The position numbers and the translations under genes are program-made. Of a stretch of DNA of 53,756 nucleotides, positions 6,923 to 15,397 are shown in pieces (positions within the stretch are counted from its first letter, which is position 1; each line of letters opens with the position of its first letter). The stretch is from Clostridiales bacterium. GTDB taxonomy: Bacteria > Bacillota > Clostridia > Christensenellales > Aristaeellaceae. The DNA is taken from contig JAHZHZ010000016.1 of NCBI GenBank assembly GCA_019419995.1, positions 1 through 53,756 of the forward strand. The letters run 5' to 3'. The notes under the pieces are model-generated. The model was given only the letters and a program-made list of their open reading frames with translations, had not been told where the DNA came from and did not search any database.

Positions 6923-8233
6923 TCAGACAAAAAATTCCTCATAGAGAGCGTTCATGGCAGGTTCAAAATCTGAAGATTCTACACCGATGATAATGTTCAT
7001 TTCGCTGGAACCCTGATCAATCATGTTGATATTGATTCCCGCCCGGCTCAGAGCACCAAATACCCGCCCGGCCATTCCTCGCCGACGCACCATGCCGCGG
7101 CCTACCACGGCAATCATGGTCAGACCATCCTGAACGGATAGAGAATCTGCCTGAGTTACTTCCTGGAGTTCCTGCAACAACGCTCCTCGATGTGGCTCAA
7201 GTAGTTGAGTGGGAACCACTACGGACAGCGTATCGATGCCCGTGGGCATGTGTTCCAGTAACAGACCATATTTATAGAGTACCTGAAGCACACGCATGGC
7301 AAAGCCAGCCGTTTCGTTCATTTGTTCCTTTTCGATCAAGATGGCGGAGAAATCCTTTCGTCCGGCGATGCCCGTCACTGGGCGCAGGGCGTCGCCGGCA
7401 GCATCGGTGGCAATGATCGTGCCCGGTTCTTCAGGGGCGTTGGTATTGCGGATGTTGATGGGGATGTTGGAAATCTTGACAGGAAAGATGGCGGCTTCAT
7501 GCAATACGGAGGCACCCATATAGGATAGTTCCCGCAGTTCCGCATAAGAAATGCTGCGAATGGGCATAGGATTTTGCACGATGCGGGGATCGCAGCTGAG
7601 CAGGCCGGAGACGTCCGTCCAGTTTTCATAGAGATCAGCGGCGCAGGCCCGAGCTACGATGGCGCCTGTGATGTCCGAACCACCTCGGGAAAAAGTGTGA
7701 ACCCTGCCATCTGGTAAGCGGCCATAAAAGCCCGGGAGCACGGCTCGGGGACAGGATGCCAGCCGGGCAGAAAGCACTTTTTGGGTGCGCTCGGCATCGA
7801 ATAGGCCCACTGCGTCAAAGAAGATGCACTCTGCTGCATCAATCATGGGCACATCCAGCAGCGCGGCCATCACGCGGGCACTGAGATATTCCCCCCGACT
7901 GGCGGCATAATCTGCATCCGGTTGGGCGCGCAGCAGCCCCTCAATTTCGGAAAAATCCCGGGAGAGATCCAATCCCAGCCCCAGATTTTCGATGATTTCT
8001 TCAAAGCGATGGCGCACTTTTTCAAAGATAGACGAGAAATCCCGACCGTGGGCTGCTGCCGCACTGCACTGATATAACAGGTCGGTAATCTTTTCATCCC
8101 CATCAAAGCGCTTGCCTGGCGCGGAAACCACCACGTAGCAACGGCTGTCATCCGCCTGAAGAATTGCCTGCGCCTTTCGAAACTGCGCGGCGTCCGCTAG
8201 AGAACTGCCGCCGAATTTCACGGTTTTGAGCAT
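6923..8233 (-). CDS. lysC: Aspartate kinase
   Basis: A 436-residue enzyme that phosphorylates L-aspartate, the first step toward diaminopimelate, lysine, threonine and methionine. It opens with MLKTVKFGGSSLAD (kinase nucleotide-binding motif) and has FSRGGSDITGA in the kinase core. Two ACT-type regulatory domains follow from about residue 290 (the second holds GRGMVRRRGMAGRVFGALSRAGININMIDQ), so feedback control by lysine or threonine is expected. The ATG follows GATGGAGGC. It is the last gene of the operon, 13 nt after dapB, and ends at a strong terminator. No riboswitch is visible ahead of this operon, although one is present ahead of the LysW-type gene in this window. Confidence 0.93.
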   Translation of the reverse strand: MLKTVKFGGSSLADAAQFRKAQAILQADDSRCYVVVSAPGKRFDGDEKITDLLYQCSAAAAHGRDFSSIFEKVRHRFEEIIENLGLGLDLSRDFSEIEGLLRAQPDADYAASRGEYLSARVMAALLDVPMIDAAECIFFDAVGLFDAERTQKVLSARLASCPRAVLPGFYGRLPDGRVHTFSRGGSDITGAIVARACAADLYENWTDVSGLLSCDPRIVQNPMPIRSISYAELRELSYMGASVLHEAAIFPVKISNIPINIRNTNAPEEPGTIIATDAAGDALRPVTGIAGRKDFSAILIEKEQMNETAGFAMRVLQVLYKYGLLLEHMPTGIDTLSVVVPTQLLEPHRGALLQELQEVTQADSLSVQDGLTMIAVVGRGMVRRRGMAGRVFGALSRAGININMIDQGSSEMNIIIGVESSDFEPAMNALYEEFFV

Positions 8234-8246
8234 GATTTTGCCTCCA

Positions 8247-8969
8247 TCAGATGAGAGAATTCATATCGTACAGACCAGGGCCCTGTTCTACAAGAAATTC
8301 TGCGGCACAGATGGCCCCTTCGGCAAACAGATCACGGTTGTGAGCCTCATGACGTAGAGTTAGCGTCTGGCTACCCGAGCAGATGTGGACTTCGTGAATG
8401 CCCACCACTTCCCCCATGCGCAGGGAATGTACGCCTACTTCATCAGGGGTGCGAGGTTGCATACCGCTGCGGCCGCAGACCATTCGGGCGCCGGGACGCG
8501 CCTGCTCAATGGCAGAAAAGAGCATCTTTGCCGTGCCGCTGGGAGCATCCTGTTTGTGCTTGTGATGGGTTTCCACAATTTCAATGTCTGCCTCCGGAAA
8601 GAACCGGGCGGCTGTATTGGCCATGCGACACAGGAGGGCTACACCCACGGACATGTTTCCGCTGCGGAAAACGGGTATTTTTTCCGAGGCCTGGCGGATC
8701 AATTCCAGCTCTTCCTCATCGTGGCCGGTGGGGCAGATCACCACGGGACAGCCTCGGGTTACGGCAAAATCCATCAATGCTTTCGTAGCACTGTGGTGGG
8801 AAAAGTCAATGATGACATCGGTTTCGGGGGCCGCGCTCAGGGTGGTCAATACCTGCGCGCCATCGCCGCATACATCCACGAGAGCAACTATTTCATGCTT
8901 GCTCTGGTGAATAAGTTGGGTCAGCGCCTGACCCATGCGCCCACAGGCGCCGTTTACGAGAATTTTCAT
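8247..8969 (-). CDS. dapB: 4-hydroxy-tetrahydrodipicolinate reductase
   Basis: A 240-residue NAD(P)H-dependent reductase making tetrahydrodipicolinate in the DAP pathway. It has the N-terminal Rossmann motif MKILVNGACGRMGQ and the family signature ETHHKHKQDAPSGTA, in which the His pair and Lys form the catalytic site. The C-terminal FAEGAICAAEFL is typical. Its ATG overlaps the dapA stop by 4 nt (ATGA), so the two are translationally coupled. It is slightly shorter than E. coli DapB (about 270), as is usual in Clostridia. Confidence 0.95.
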   Translation of the reverse strand: MKILVNGACGRMGQALTQLIHQSKHEIVALVDVCGDGAQVLTTLSAAPETDVIIDFSHHSATKALMDFAVTRGCPVVICPTGHDEEELELIRQASEKIPVFRSGNMSVGVALLCRMANTAARFFPEADIEIVETHHKHKQDAPSGTAKMLFSAIEQARPGARMVCGRSGMQPRTPDEVGVHSLRMGEVVGIHEVHICSGSQTLTLRHEAHNRDLFAEGAICAAEFLVEQGPGLYDMNSLI

Positions 8970-9856
8970 GAAATTAGTCCCTCCTCGCGCATCAGCGCCA
9001 GCAGGTGTGCGCGCTTTTGGTCTTCCATGGGCGTCATGGGCAGACGCAGTACATCTTCACAGAATCCCATTGCCGCCATGGCCGCCTTGACCGGGATGGG
9101 GTTGACCTCAGAAAAAAGTGCCTGAATCAGCGGTACATACTTCATCTGCAACTGTGCCGCCCCCGAAATATCTCCTGCAAAGAAACGGCGGCAGATTTCG
9201 CAGGTCTGGCGGGGCAGTACATTGGACAATACAGATATGCAGCCGATGCCGCCCATGGACATGATGGGCACAATCTGATCATCGTTTCCAGAGTACATGT
9301 CCAGCTTATCGCCCACCAGTGACATAGTTTCTACTATAGAAGAAATGTTGCCGTTGGCTTCCTTGATGGCGCGGATGTTTTCATGTTCCGCCAGACGGGC
9401 GTAGGTGGTGCTTTGGATGTTGCAGCCCGTGCGGGAAGGTACGTTGTAGAGGATGACTGGCTTTGTACTCTCATCCGCAATGGCAAAGAAAGATTGCAGC
9501 AGGCCGTTTTGGGTAGCCTTGTTATAATAGGGAGTCACTACCAGCACAGCATCGGCGCCAATTTCGCATGCGTAGCGGGTCATGGCGATGGCGTGGGCAG
9601 TGTCGTTGCTACCGGTACCTGCGATCAGTGGCACCCGTCCCGCGGTTTTCTCCACGGCGTATTTCAACAATGCCTGATGCTCTGAATCGCTCAAGGTGGG
9701 ATTTTCACCAGTGGTACCACAGCTTACCAGCGCGTCGATGCCCTGCTCTATCTGCCAGTCAATCAACCGTCCATAGGCTTCAAAGTCCACTTCACCGTTT
9801 TGCTTAAAGGGAGTAATCAGGGCTGTGGCAATGCCGCGAAAGATGCTCTTGCTCAT
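8966..9856 (-). CDS. dapA: 4-hydroxy-tetrahydrodipicolinate synthase
   Basis: A 296-residue class I aldolase condensing pyruvate with aspartate semialdehyde. The Schiff-base lysine is K165 (AIKEANGN), the catalytic tyrosine is Y137 in ILYNVPSRTG, and the threonine pair lies in CGTTGENPT (T48, T49). An in-frame upstream extension to 9907 exists, but GGAGGAGAAAAA directly precedes the ATG at 9856, and that start gives the family N-terminus. Its end overlaps dapB, and the M20 deacetylase gene is 69 nt upstream with no terminator between, so the four genes probably form one operon. Confidence 0.95.
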   Translation of the reverse strand: MSKSIFRGIATALITPFKQNGEVDFEAYGRLIDWQIEQGIDALVSCGTTGENPTLSDSEHQALLKYAVEKTAGRVPLIAGTGSNDTAHAIAMTRYACEIGADAVLVVTPYYNKATQNGLLQSFFAIADESTKPVILYNVPSRTGCNIQSTTYARLAEHENIRAIKEANGNISSIVETMSLVGDKLDMYSGNDDQIVPIMSMGGIGCISVLSNVLPRQTCEICRRFFAGDISGAAQLQMKYVPLIQALFSEVNPIPVKAAMAAMGFCEDVLRLPMTPMEDQKRAHLLALMREEGLIS

Positions 9857-9925
9857 TTTTTCTCCTCCTATTCTTTTCCTGTGTGTTCCATGGCGTATTT
9901 GTGCCATATTTTATAAGAATCTTCC

Positions 9926-11017
9926 TTAGCGGAAGTTTAGAGCCAGTTGCTCCCAGAAATCTGCACCTGATTCTAGAACGTTCTCAGGAAAATTAAAATC
10001 AGCTGCGTGCAGGGCTGGGGTATCGCCCACGCCTAGCAGAAAAAACATGCCTGGAAGGCGCCTCTGATACCAGGAAAAGTCCTCTGTTATCATCATGGGC
10101 CGTGAAAGCTCTCGGTAGAAAATGCCGCAGTCGCGCACCCGCCGACATAACTGGGGTGGGTTCATCACCGCAGGATACCCCTCGCTGGTCGTCAGCGTCA
10201 ATTTACAACCAGTGCTCTGGGTCAGTTCGACGCAGGTTGCTTTCAGGGAATTTAGCATTGAATCAAACACTTCGTCCTGAAAGGCTCGCAGACTGCCCTC
10301 AATACGGCTGTAGTCGCTTATGGCATTGCGTACGCTACCGCTGAACATTTTCCCAAAGCGCAGCAGACGAAAGATGGAATCAGGCCAGTCTTTCTCAATT
10401 TCCCCTGCTCTCCTGAGAAATTCTACCCCTGCCAGCAGCGCATCGCGCCCTTCTTCGGCCCGGGCGATATGACTGGAACGCCCGAAAATTTCTGCGGTCA
10501 CTTCACAGGAGCGGCTCATCATTTCATTTTCTCGGCTGGCTACACAGCCTTCTTCCAAACCTGGCCAGAGATGCATACCAAAGATTGCTTCCACACGGTA
10601 TGCCTCAAATACGCCGCTTTCACAGATATCCCGGGCCCCACCAGTGGTTTCCTCTGCCGGCTGAAATATCAGTAAAAAGTTGTGCGTCGCCGCCCGCCCA
10701 TGAAGCCTCCGGGCCAGTTCCAGCAGCATGGCCATGTGTCCGTCGTGCCCGCAAGCATGCATTTTGCCTTCATGCTGTGAGGCAAAATGCAGCCCTGATT
10801 CCTCTCGCACTGGTAGGGCGTCTGCATCGCTGCGAAAGGCAAGCGTGGAATCCGAGCCCCGGTCGAAGTATGCGCATAGCGCCCCAGGAATGGGCGCAAA
10901 CACCCGGCAATCTAGTTCGCTCAACGCTGATGCCAGATAAGCCATGGTTTTGTCTAGATCCCGATCTAGTTCCGGGATCCGGTGCAACGCCCGCCGGTCG
11001 GCCACGATCTGATTCAT
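9926..11017 (-). CDS. M20-family amidohydrolase, probable N-acetyldiaminopimelate deacetylase
   Basis: A 363-residue zinc amidohydrolase with the M20D motifs FRSDADALPVREESG, MHACGHDGHMAM (Cys, His and Asp metal ligands) and FQPAEETTGGA (catalytic Glu). The family includes N-acetyl-LL-DAP deacetylase (B. subtilis YkuR), hippurate hydrolases and IAA-amino acid hydrolases. The neighbours dapA, dapB, lysC and a divergent dapH point to the acetylated DAP route, in which this enzyme removes the acetyl group. GGGAGGAAGCAG before the ATG at 11017 fixes the start; a longer frame to 11098 has no ribosome binding site. The DAP role is inferred from context. Confidence 0.85.
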   Translation of the reverse strand: MNQIVADRRALHRIPELDRDLDKTMAYLASALSELDCRVFAPIPGALCAYFDRGSDSTLAFRSDADALPVREESGLHFASQHEGKMHACGHDGHMAMLLELARRLHGRAATHNFLLIFQPAEETTGGARDICESGVFEAYRVEAIFGMHLWPGLEEGCVASRENEMMSRSCEVTAEIFGRSSHIARAEEGRDALLAGVEFLRRAGEIEKDWPDSIFRLLRFGKMFSGSVRNAISDYSRIEGSLRAFQDEVFDSMLNSLKATCVELTQSTGCKLTLTTSEGYPAVMNPPQLCRRVRDCGIFYRELSRPMMITEDFSWYQRRLPGMFFLLGVGDTPALHAADFNFPENVLESGADFWEQLALNFR

Positions 11018-11069
11018 CTGCTTCCTCCCTAAAATCCCGGTTTCTCCGGGAAAAATTCTCGTGGGCGAC

Positions 11070-11098
11070 TTGCGTGCCGCCCTTTCCCATGGTATCAT
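11070..11098 (+). promoter_or_regulatory. Promoter of dapH
   Basis: TTGCGT (11070-11075), 17-nt spacer, TATCAT (11093-11098). The ribosome binding site AGGGAGG and the ATG follow 20-35 nt downstream. Confidence 0.65.
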
Positions 11099-11133
11099 AT
11101 TCCCATCAATAATCGCTCAGGGAGGCAAAGTCC

Positions 11134-11832
11134 ATGAACGCCCAGGAAATCATTGAACGCATCCGAACTTCCGAGAAAAAGACCCCTGTCCGCGTGTTTT
11201 TGCGCCAAAGGAGGGAAATTGCCTTTGAAAATGCCAAGGTGTTTCCCATGGGTAACGGTACCAGCATCGTATTCGGCGACTGGAAGGACATTGCTCCCGT
11301 GCTGGAACGCCATGCCGGGGATATCGAGGATCTGGTGGTGGAGAACGACTGCCGTAATTCGGCCATTCCCCTGTTAGATAAGAAGAATATTAATGCACGC
11401 ATTGAGCCCGGAGCCATTATCCGCGATCAGGTGGAAATTGGCGACAATGCTGTAATCATGATGGGTGCCATTATCAATATTGGCGCCGTCATTGGCGAGG
11501 GCAGCATGATCGACATGGGTGCAGTGCTGGGCGGTCGGGCCATCGTGGGAAAACATTGCCACATTGGCGCGGGCGCGGTATTGGCCGGTGTCATCGAACC
11601 AGCCAGTGCTACTCCCGTGGTGGTGGAGGACAATGTTCTCATCGGGGCCAATGCAGTGGTCATCGAGGGTGTGCGCATCGGTCGGGATGCGGTGGTCGCC
11701 GCGGGGGCAGTGGTCATCTCCGACGTGCAGAGCGGCGACGTGGTAGCGGGCATTCCTGCCAGGGTGATCAAGCGCAAGGATGAAAAGGCTGCGGCTAAGA
11801 CTGCACTGGTGGATGCCCTGAGGGAGCTCTAA
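11134..11832 (+). CDS. dapH: Tetrahydrodipicolinate N-acetyltransferase
   Basis: A 232-residue left-handed beta-helix acyltransferase. The N-terminus (MNAQEIIERIRTSEKKTPVR) matches the DapH/YkuQ family, and from about residue 85 it carries hexapeptide repeats (GAIIRDQVEIGDNAVIMMGA, then GAVIGEGSMIDMGAVLGG). It acetylates tetrahydrodipicolinate using acetyl-CoA, committing the pathway to N-acetyl intermediates. It is divergent from the dapA-dapB-lysC operon, has its own promoter and ends in its own terminator. The N-acetyl-diaminopimelate aminotransferase that should follow is not beside it. Confidence 0.92.
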   Translation: MNAQEIIERIRTSEKKTPVRVFLRQRREIAFENAKVFPMGNGTSIVFGDWKDIAPVLERHAGDIEDLVVENDCRNSAIPLLDKKNINARIEPGAIIRDQVEIGDNAVIMMGAIINIGAVIGEGSMIDMGAVLGGRAIVGKHCHIGAGAVLAGVIEPASATPVVVEDNVLIGANAVVIEGVRIGRDAVVAAGAVVISDVQSGDVVAGIPARVIKRKDEKAAAKTALVDALREL

Positions 11833-11855
11833 AATCTTATTTTCGTTGGATTGGA

Positions 11856-11888
11856 GGATGGCGAATCCATGATTTGCCGTCCTTTTTT
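11856..11888 (+). terminator. Terminator of dapH
   Basis: A 12-bp stem with two G-U pairs (11856-11867 with 11871-11882) is followed by six T (11883-11888). Confidence 0.85.
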
Positions 11889-12110
11889 GCGCCCTCATCG
11901 AGCCTCGCAAGGCTGATTATGTGCATCAGTTTAAGCCATTTTTCTGGAACTGTCAATGAAAATTCTTGTATTTTTAGAAATTTATCAATTCTGCCCTATT
12001 TGAATCCGAAAATTTTACAAGCTGTATTTTCGGTATAAAATGGAACATCCGAAAATATTTCGATACAAGATATGCATCAAGATTCGCATAATTTCCAGAT
12101 AGACAAGCGT
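11889..12110. other. AT-rich intergenic space between convergent dapH and argD
   Basis: There is no open reading frame with a ribosome binding site. The only structure is a perfect 8-bp inverted repeat, CCGAAAAT and ATTTTCGG, at about 12006-12032, with a second CCGAAAAT at 12049. Both lie between two terminators, so a promoter function is unlikely. I see nothing else. Confidence 0.5.
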
Positions 12111-12141
12111 AAAAAATTCCCCCGTGCATCGCATGGGGGAA
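12111..12141 (-). terminator. Terminator of the argCJBD operon
   Basis: A TTCCCCC/GGGGGAA stem with inner TGC/GCA pairing (12117-12141) is followed on the minus strand by AATTTTTT. It lies about 10 nt past the argD stop. Confidence 0.85.
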
Positions 12142-12150
12142 AATCGATTC

Positions 12151-13320
12151 TCAATCTGGAGACAGCGCTGCTTTGAGCGCTTCCACTGCCCGCACGATCA
12201 GTTCCATATCGATATTCAGTGGTGGGAGCAGGCGTACCTTGGTCTTGGCTGTAAGCACCAGTGCGCCACGCTCCATGCAGCGCAGCACGACTTCTCGGGC
12301 GGGCCGTACTGGATCAACGCCCAACATTAAACCTAAGCCTGTAACGCTCTTGACGCCCGGAGCGCCACTCAGGGCGCCCACAATGTAATCCGATTTTTCC
12401 CGAACCTGCTGAAGCAGCTGATCATCGATGCGCTCCAGGATGCTTAGGGCGCCGGCGCAAACCACCGGGTTACCGCCGAAGGTGGAGCCGTGTGCTCCGA
12501 AGCCCAGGGTGGTTTCCACCTGTTCACCCAGGAGACATGCGCCGATAGGCAATCCGCCGCCCAGACCCTTGGCGGTGGAGACGATATCCGGCTTCAGACC
12601 GTAGCGCATGTAGGCGTACAGCGCGCCACTGCGGCCGTTACCCGTTTGCACTTCGTCCACGATTAGCAACATACCCTTTTCTCGACAAAGGGCTTCGACG
12701 CCGCTAAGGAAATCCGCATCCAGGGCCACTACGCCACCCTCGCCCTGAACAATCTCCAGCATCACGGCACAGCATCCATTTTCTTCCGCCAGACGTCTGA
12801 CGTCCTGCAAATCATTGGGCTGGGCGTAGACGAAACCGCCGGGGAAGGGATCAAAGTACTGGTGAAATACATCTTGCCCCGTGGCCGCCAGCGTGGCGAT
12901 GGTACGCCCATGGAAGCTGTTTTTCAGGGTTATCAGGGTGGAACGGCCTTCGCCGTAGCGTTCTAACGCCCATTTCCGAGCAGTCTTGATGGCGCATTCG
13001 TTGGCCTCTGCGCCGGAGTTACCGAAAAACACCTTTTTCATGCCTGTCCTTTCGCACAGGGCCTGGGCTAACCGGGCGCAGGGGGCGGTGTAATAGAGAT
13101 TGGAAGCATGGGGCAGAGCGTGGAGCTGTTCGGTGACTGCCTGAATCCATGTTTCATCTCCGTAACCAAAGCTGTTTACGGCAATGCCACTGCCCAGATC
13201 CACGTATTCTCGGCCCTGGTCGTCCCAAGCTAGAGCACCTTTGCCGCGCACTAGTTGCACGGGGAAGCGGTTGTAGGTTCCGGCCACATAGTTTTTGTCC
13301 AATTCAAAGATATTGTTCAT
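12151..13320 (-). CDS. argD: Acetylornithine aminotransferase
   Basis: A 389-residue class III PLP aminotransferase converting N-acetylglutamate semialdehyde to N-acetylornithine. The PLP lysine is K251 in STAKGLGGGLPIGA, the PLP-stacking Asp is D222 in VDEVQTGNGR, and the phosphate-binding FFGNSGAEANE is at 98-108. The ATG follows GAGGTGAAAGT. It is last in argC-argJ-argB-argD, 9 nt after argB. ArgD enzymes often also act on N-succinyl- or N-acetyl-diaminopimelate intermediates, so it could cover the missing aminotransferase of the neighbouring DAP locus; that is inference. Confidence 0.93.
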   Translation of the reverse strand: MNNIFELDKNYVAGTYNRFPVQLVRGKGALAWDDQGREYVDLGSGIAVNSFGYGDETWIQAVTEQLHALPHASNLYYTAPCARLAQALCERTGMKKVFFGNSGAEANECAIKTARKWALERYGEGRSTLITLKNSFHGRTIATLAATGQDVFHQYFDPFPGGFVYAQPNDLQDVRRLAEENGCCAVMLEIVQGEGGVVALDADFLSGVEALCREKGMLLIVDEVQTGNGRSGALYAYMRYGLKPDIVSTAKGLGGGLPIGACLLGEQVETTLGFGAHGSTFGGNPVVCAGALSILERIDDQLLQQVREKSDYIVGALSGAPGVKSVTGLGLMLGVDPVRPAREVVLRCMERGALVLTAKTKVRLLPPLNIDMELIVRAVEALKAALSPD

Positions 13321-13329
13321 ACTTTCACC

Positions 13330-14175
13330 TCACTGAAACATGGTTCCCATACCTTCATTCGTCAGCAGTTCGATGAGGATGGAGTGCCTGACTCGTCCGT
13401 CGATGATGAAAACTTTCTTCACACCTTGCTCAAGAGCCTGGCGGCAACATTCGATTTTGGGAATCATGCCGCCGGATATTACGCCCGCCTGGATCAGACC
13501 GTCCACTTCCTCCGGGTGGATATGGGAGATTAGCGTAGAGGGATCGTTGCGATCCATAAGAATGCCCTCGGTGTCTGTCATAGCCACCAGACATTCGGCA
13601 TCCAGGGCGGCAGCAATGGCTGCCGCCGCGGTGTCAGCGTTGACGTTGTAGGCGTTGCCCTTCTCATCGCAGCCCACACTGGAGACTACGGGAATATAAC
13701 CCAGGGCCAACATGTCCGTGATGGGGCGGGGGTCAATGCTTGTTACTTCCCCCACGAAACCCAGTTCTGGATCCATGCACCGTACTTGCATCATGTACCC
13801 ATCAATGCCACACAGACCGATGGCCCGACCGCCGGACAGGTGCAGCTGTGCCACCAGATTTTTGTTGATTTTTCCACATAGTACCATCTGAGCGGCCTCC
13901 ATGGTCTCCGCATCGGTGACTCGCAGACCGTTGACAAAGCGGCTGGGCCGGTTCAGGCGGCGCAAAAGATCGCTGATTTCCGGGCCGCCTCCGTGGACCA
14001 GCACCGTGCGCACACCTATCTGTGACAGAAGCGTGATGTCGTGCATCACCGTGGTACATAAATCCTGGGAGACCATGGCGCTGCCGCCAAATTTGACCAC
14101 CACCGTTTTGCCCGCGTAATTTTGGATATAGGGAAGTGCCTGAGCCAGCACTTCCGCCCGCATTGCGTTTTCCAT
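13330..14175 (-). CDS. argB: Acetylglutamate kinase
   Basis: A 281-residue amino acid kinase phosphorylating N-acetylglutamate. Motifs are VVVKFGGSAM (28-34 core), the substrate loop VLVHGGGPEIS, and the nucleotide-binding C-terminal part GMIPKIECC. The frame runs upstream to 14223, but GAGGAGGTTGCC precedes the ATG at 14175 and gives the family-like N-terminus MENAMRAEVL. The N-terminal regulatory helix of arginine-inhibited hexameric kinases may be present (about 20 residues precede the core), so feedback inhibition is possible. It lies 10 nt after argJ. Confidence 0.94.
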   Translation of the reverse strand: MENAMRAEVLAQALPYIQNYAGKTVVVKFGGSAMVSQDLCTTVMHDITLLSQIGVRTVLVHGGGPEISDLLRRLNRPSRFVNGLRVTDAETMEAAQMVLCGKINKNLVAQLHLSGGRAIGLCGIDGYMMQVRCMDPELGFVGEVTSIDPRPITDMLALGYIPVVSSVGCDEKGNAYNVNADTAAAAIAAALDAECLVAMTDTEGILMDRNDPSTLISHIHPEEVDGLIQAGVISGGMIPKIECCRQALEQGVKKVFIIDGRVRHSILIELLTNEGMGTMFQ

Positions 14176-14185
14176 GGCAACCTCC

Positions 14186-15397
14186 TCAGGTGCGGTAATC
14201 GCCGTTGATTTTGACGTAATCATAACTCAGGTCACATCCCCAGGCCGTGGCAGCATCGTTGCCGGAATTCAAATTTACCAATATGCGGATCTCATGCTCG
14301 CTGAGCACAGCTTTGGCCTTGTCCTCAGAAAATTCCACGCCGGAGCCATTGCGACAAACGGCTACGCTGCCTGCATGCGAAGCGAAATCCACATCAATGC
14401 GTTTTACATCCAGTGGCTGCCCACAGTAGCCCAGGGCACACAACACGCGCCCCCAGTTGGCATCTGCTCCAAACATGGCAGCCTTCACCAGAGAGGAACA
14501 AATGACTGCTTTGGCTGCTACACGGGCAGTGGTCAAGTTCTGAGCGCCCCGCACTTCACATTCCAGCAGGTGGGTGGCGCCTTCGCCATCGGCAGCAATC
14601 ATGCGGCTCAGGTGGCGCATCACATCGATCAAAGCTGCGAGAAAGATTTCATAATCCGGACCTGGTGCTTCGATGGAGGCATTGCCTGCCAGCCCGTTGG
14701 CCAACATTGCGCAGGTATCGTTAGTGGAGGTATCTCCGTCCACACTGACCATATTGAAGGTGACATCTGCCGCCTCCCTGAGGGCCTGCTGAAGCATTGG
14801 CGCTGCGATGGCCACGTCCGTAGTGAGAAAACAGAGCATGGTGGCCATGTTGGGATGAATCATGCCGGATCCCTTGGCCATGCCTCCGATGCGGCATTCC
14901 CGGCCGCCAATTTCCACCGCTACCGCGGCTTCCTTCATTTTTAGATCCGTGGTCATAATAGCTTCAGCTGCTGCACTGTGGTCTCCACCCAGTTGAGCGG
15001 CAGCGGCGGGAATGCCGTTGACGAAGGGGTCTAGGGACATTTGCTGGCCTATGACGCCCGTGGAAGCGACGATCACATCGCAGGGGTCAATTTTCAGGGC
15101 TTCTGCCGTCAAACGGCACATGCCCTGAGCGATTTCCACGCCGTTGGCATTGCAGGTGTTGGCATTTCCGCTATTGCATACGATGGCTTGAGCATGGCCG
15201 TCGGCCAGATTCGCCTGTGTGACGGTGATGGGCGCACCCTTCACCAAATTTGTGGTGTAAATGGCGGCGGCGGAACAGCGCTCGCAGCTGTAGATCAGTG
15301 CCAAATCCCGCTTGTTTTTATTTTTGCGAATGCCGCAGTGGACGCCTGAAGCCTGAAAGCCCTTGGGGGCGCATACACCCCCGGCAATGGATTTCAT
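14186..15397 (-). CDS. argJ: Bifunctional ornithine acetyltransferase / N-acetylglutamate synthase
   Basis: A 403-residue self-cleaving enzyme that recycles the acetyl group from N-acetylornithine to glutamate. The autocleavage site is at T186 in GSGMIHPNMATMLCF; cleavage there gives alpha and beta chains. The N-terminus (GFQASGVHCGIRKNKNKRDLALI) is canonical. The ATG overlaps the argC stop by 4 nt (ATGA). Having ArgJ rather than ArgE/ArgA means the cyclic arginine pathway. Whether it also uses acetyl-CoA (bifunctional) cannot be read from the sequence. Confidence 0.95.
   Translation of the reverse strand: MKSIAGGVCAPKGFQASGVHCGIRKNKNKRDLALIYSCERCSAAAIYTTNLVKGAPITVTQANLADGHAQAIVCNSGNANTCNANGVEIAQGMCRLTAEALKIDPCDVIVASTGVIGQQMSLDPFVNGIPAAAAQLGGDHSAAAEAIMTTDLKMKEAAVAVEIGGRECRIGGMAKGSGMIHPNMATMLCFLTTDVAIAAPMLQQALREAADVTFNMVSVDGDTSTNDTCAMLANGLAGNASIEAPGPDYEIFLAALIDVMRHLSRMIAADGEGATHLLECEVRGAQNLTTARVAAKAVICSSLVKAAMFGADANWGRVLCALGYCGQPLDVKRIDVDFASHAGSVAVCRNGSGVEFSEDKAKAVLSEHEIRILVNLNSGNDAATAWGCDLSYDYVKINGDYRT

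Noticed and set aside
12047..12059. 13-base word (T/A)TCCGAAAATATT also present at 27012 and 38274 (minus strand)
   Set aside because: In a window of this size many 13-mers repeat by chance, especially in AT-rich spacers. One copy lies between two terminators, where a promoter element makes no sense.
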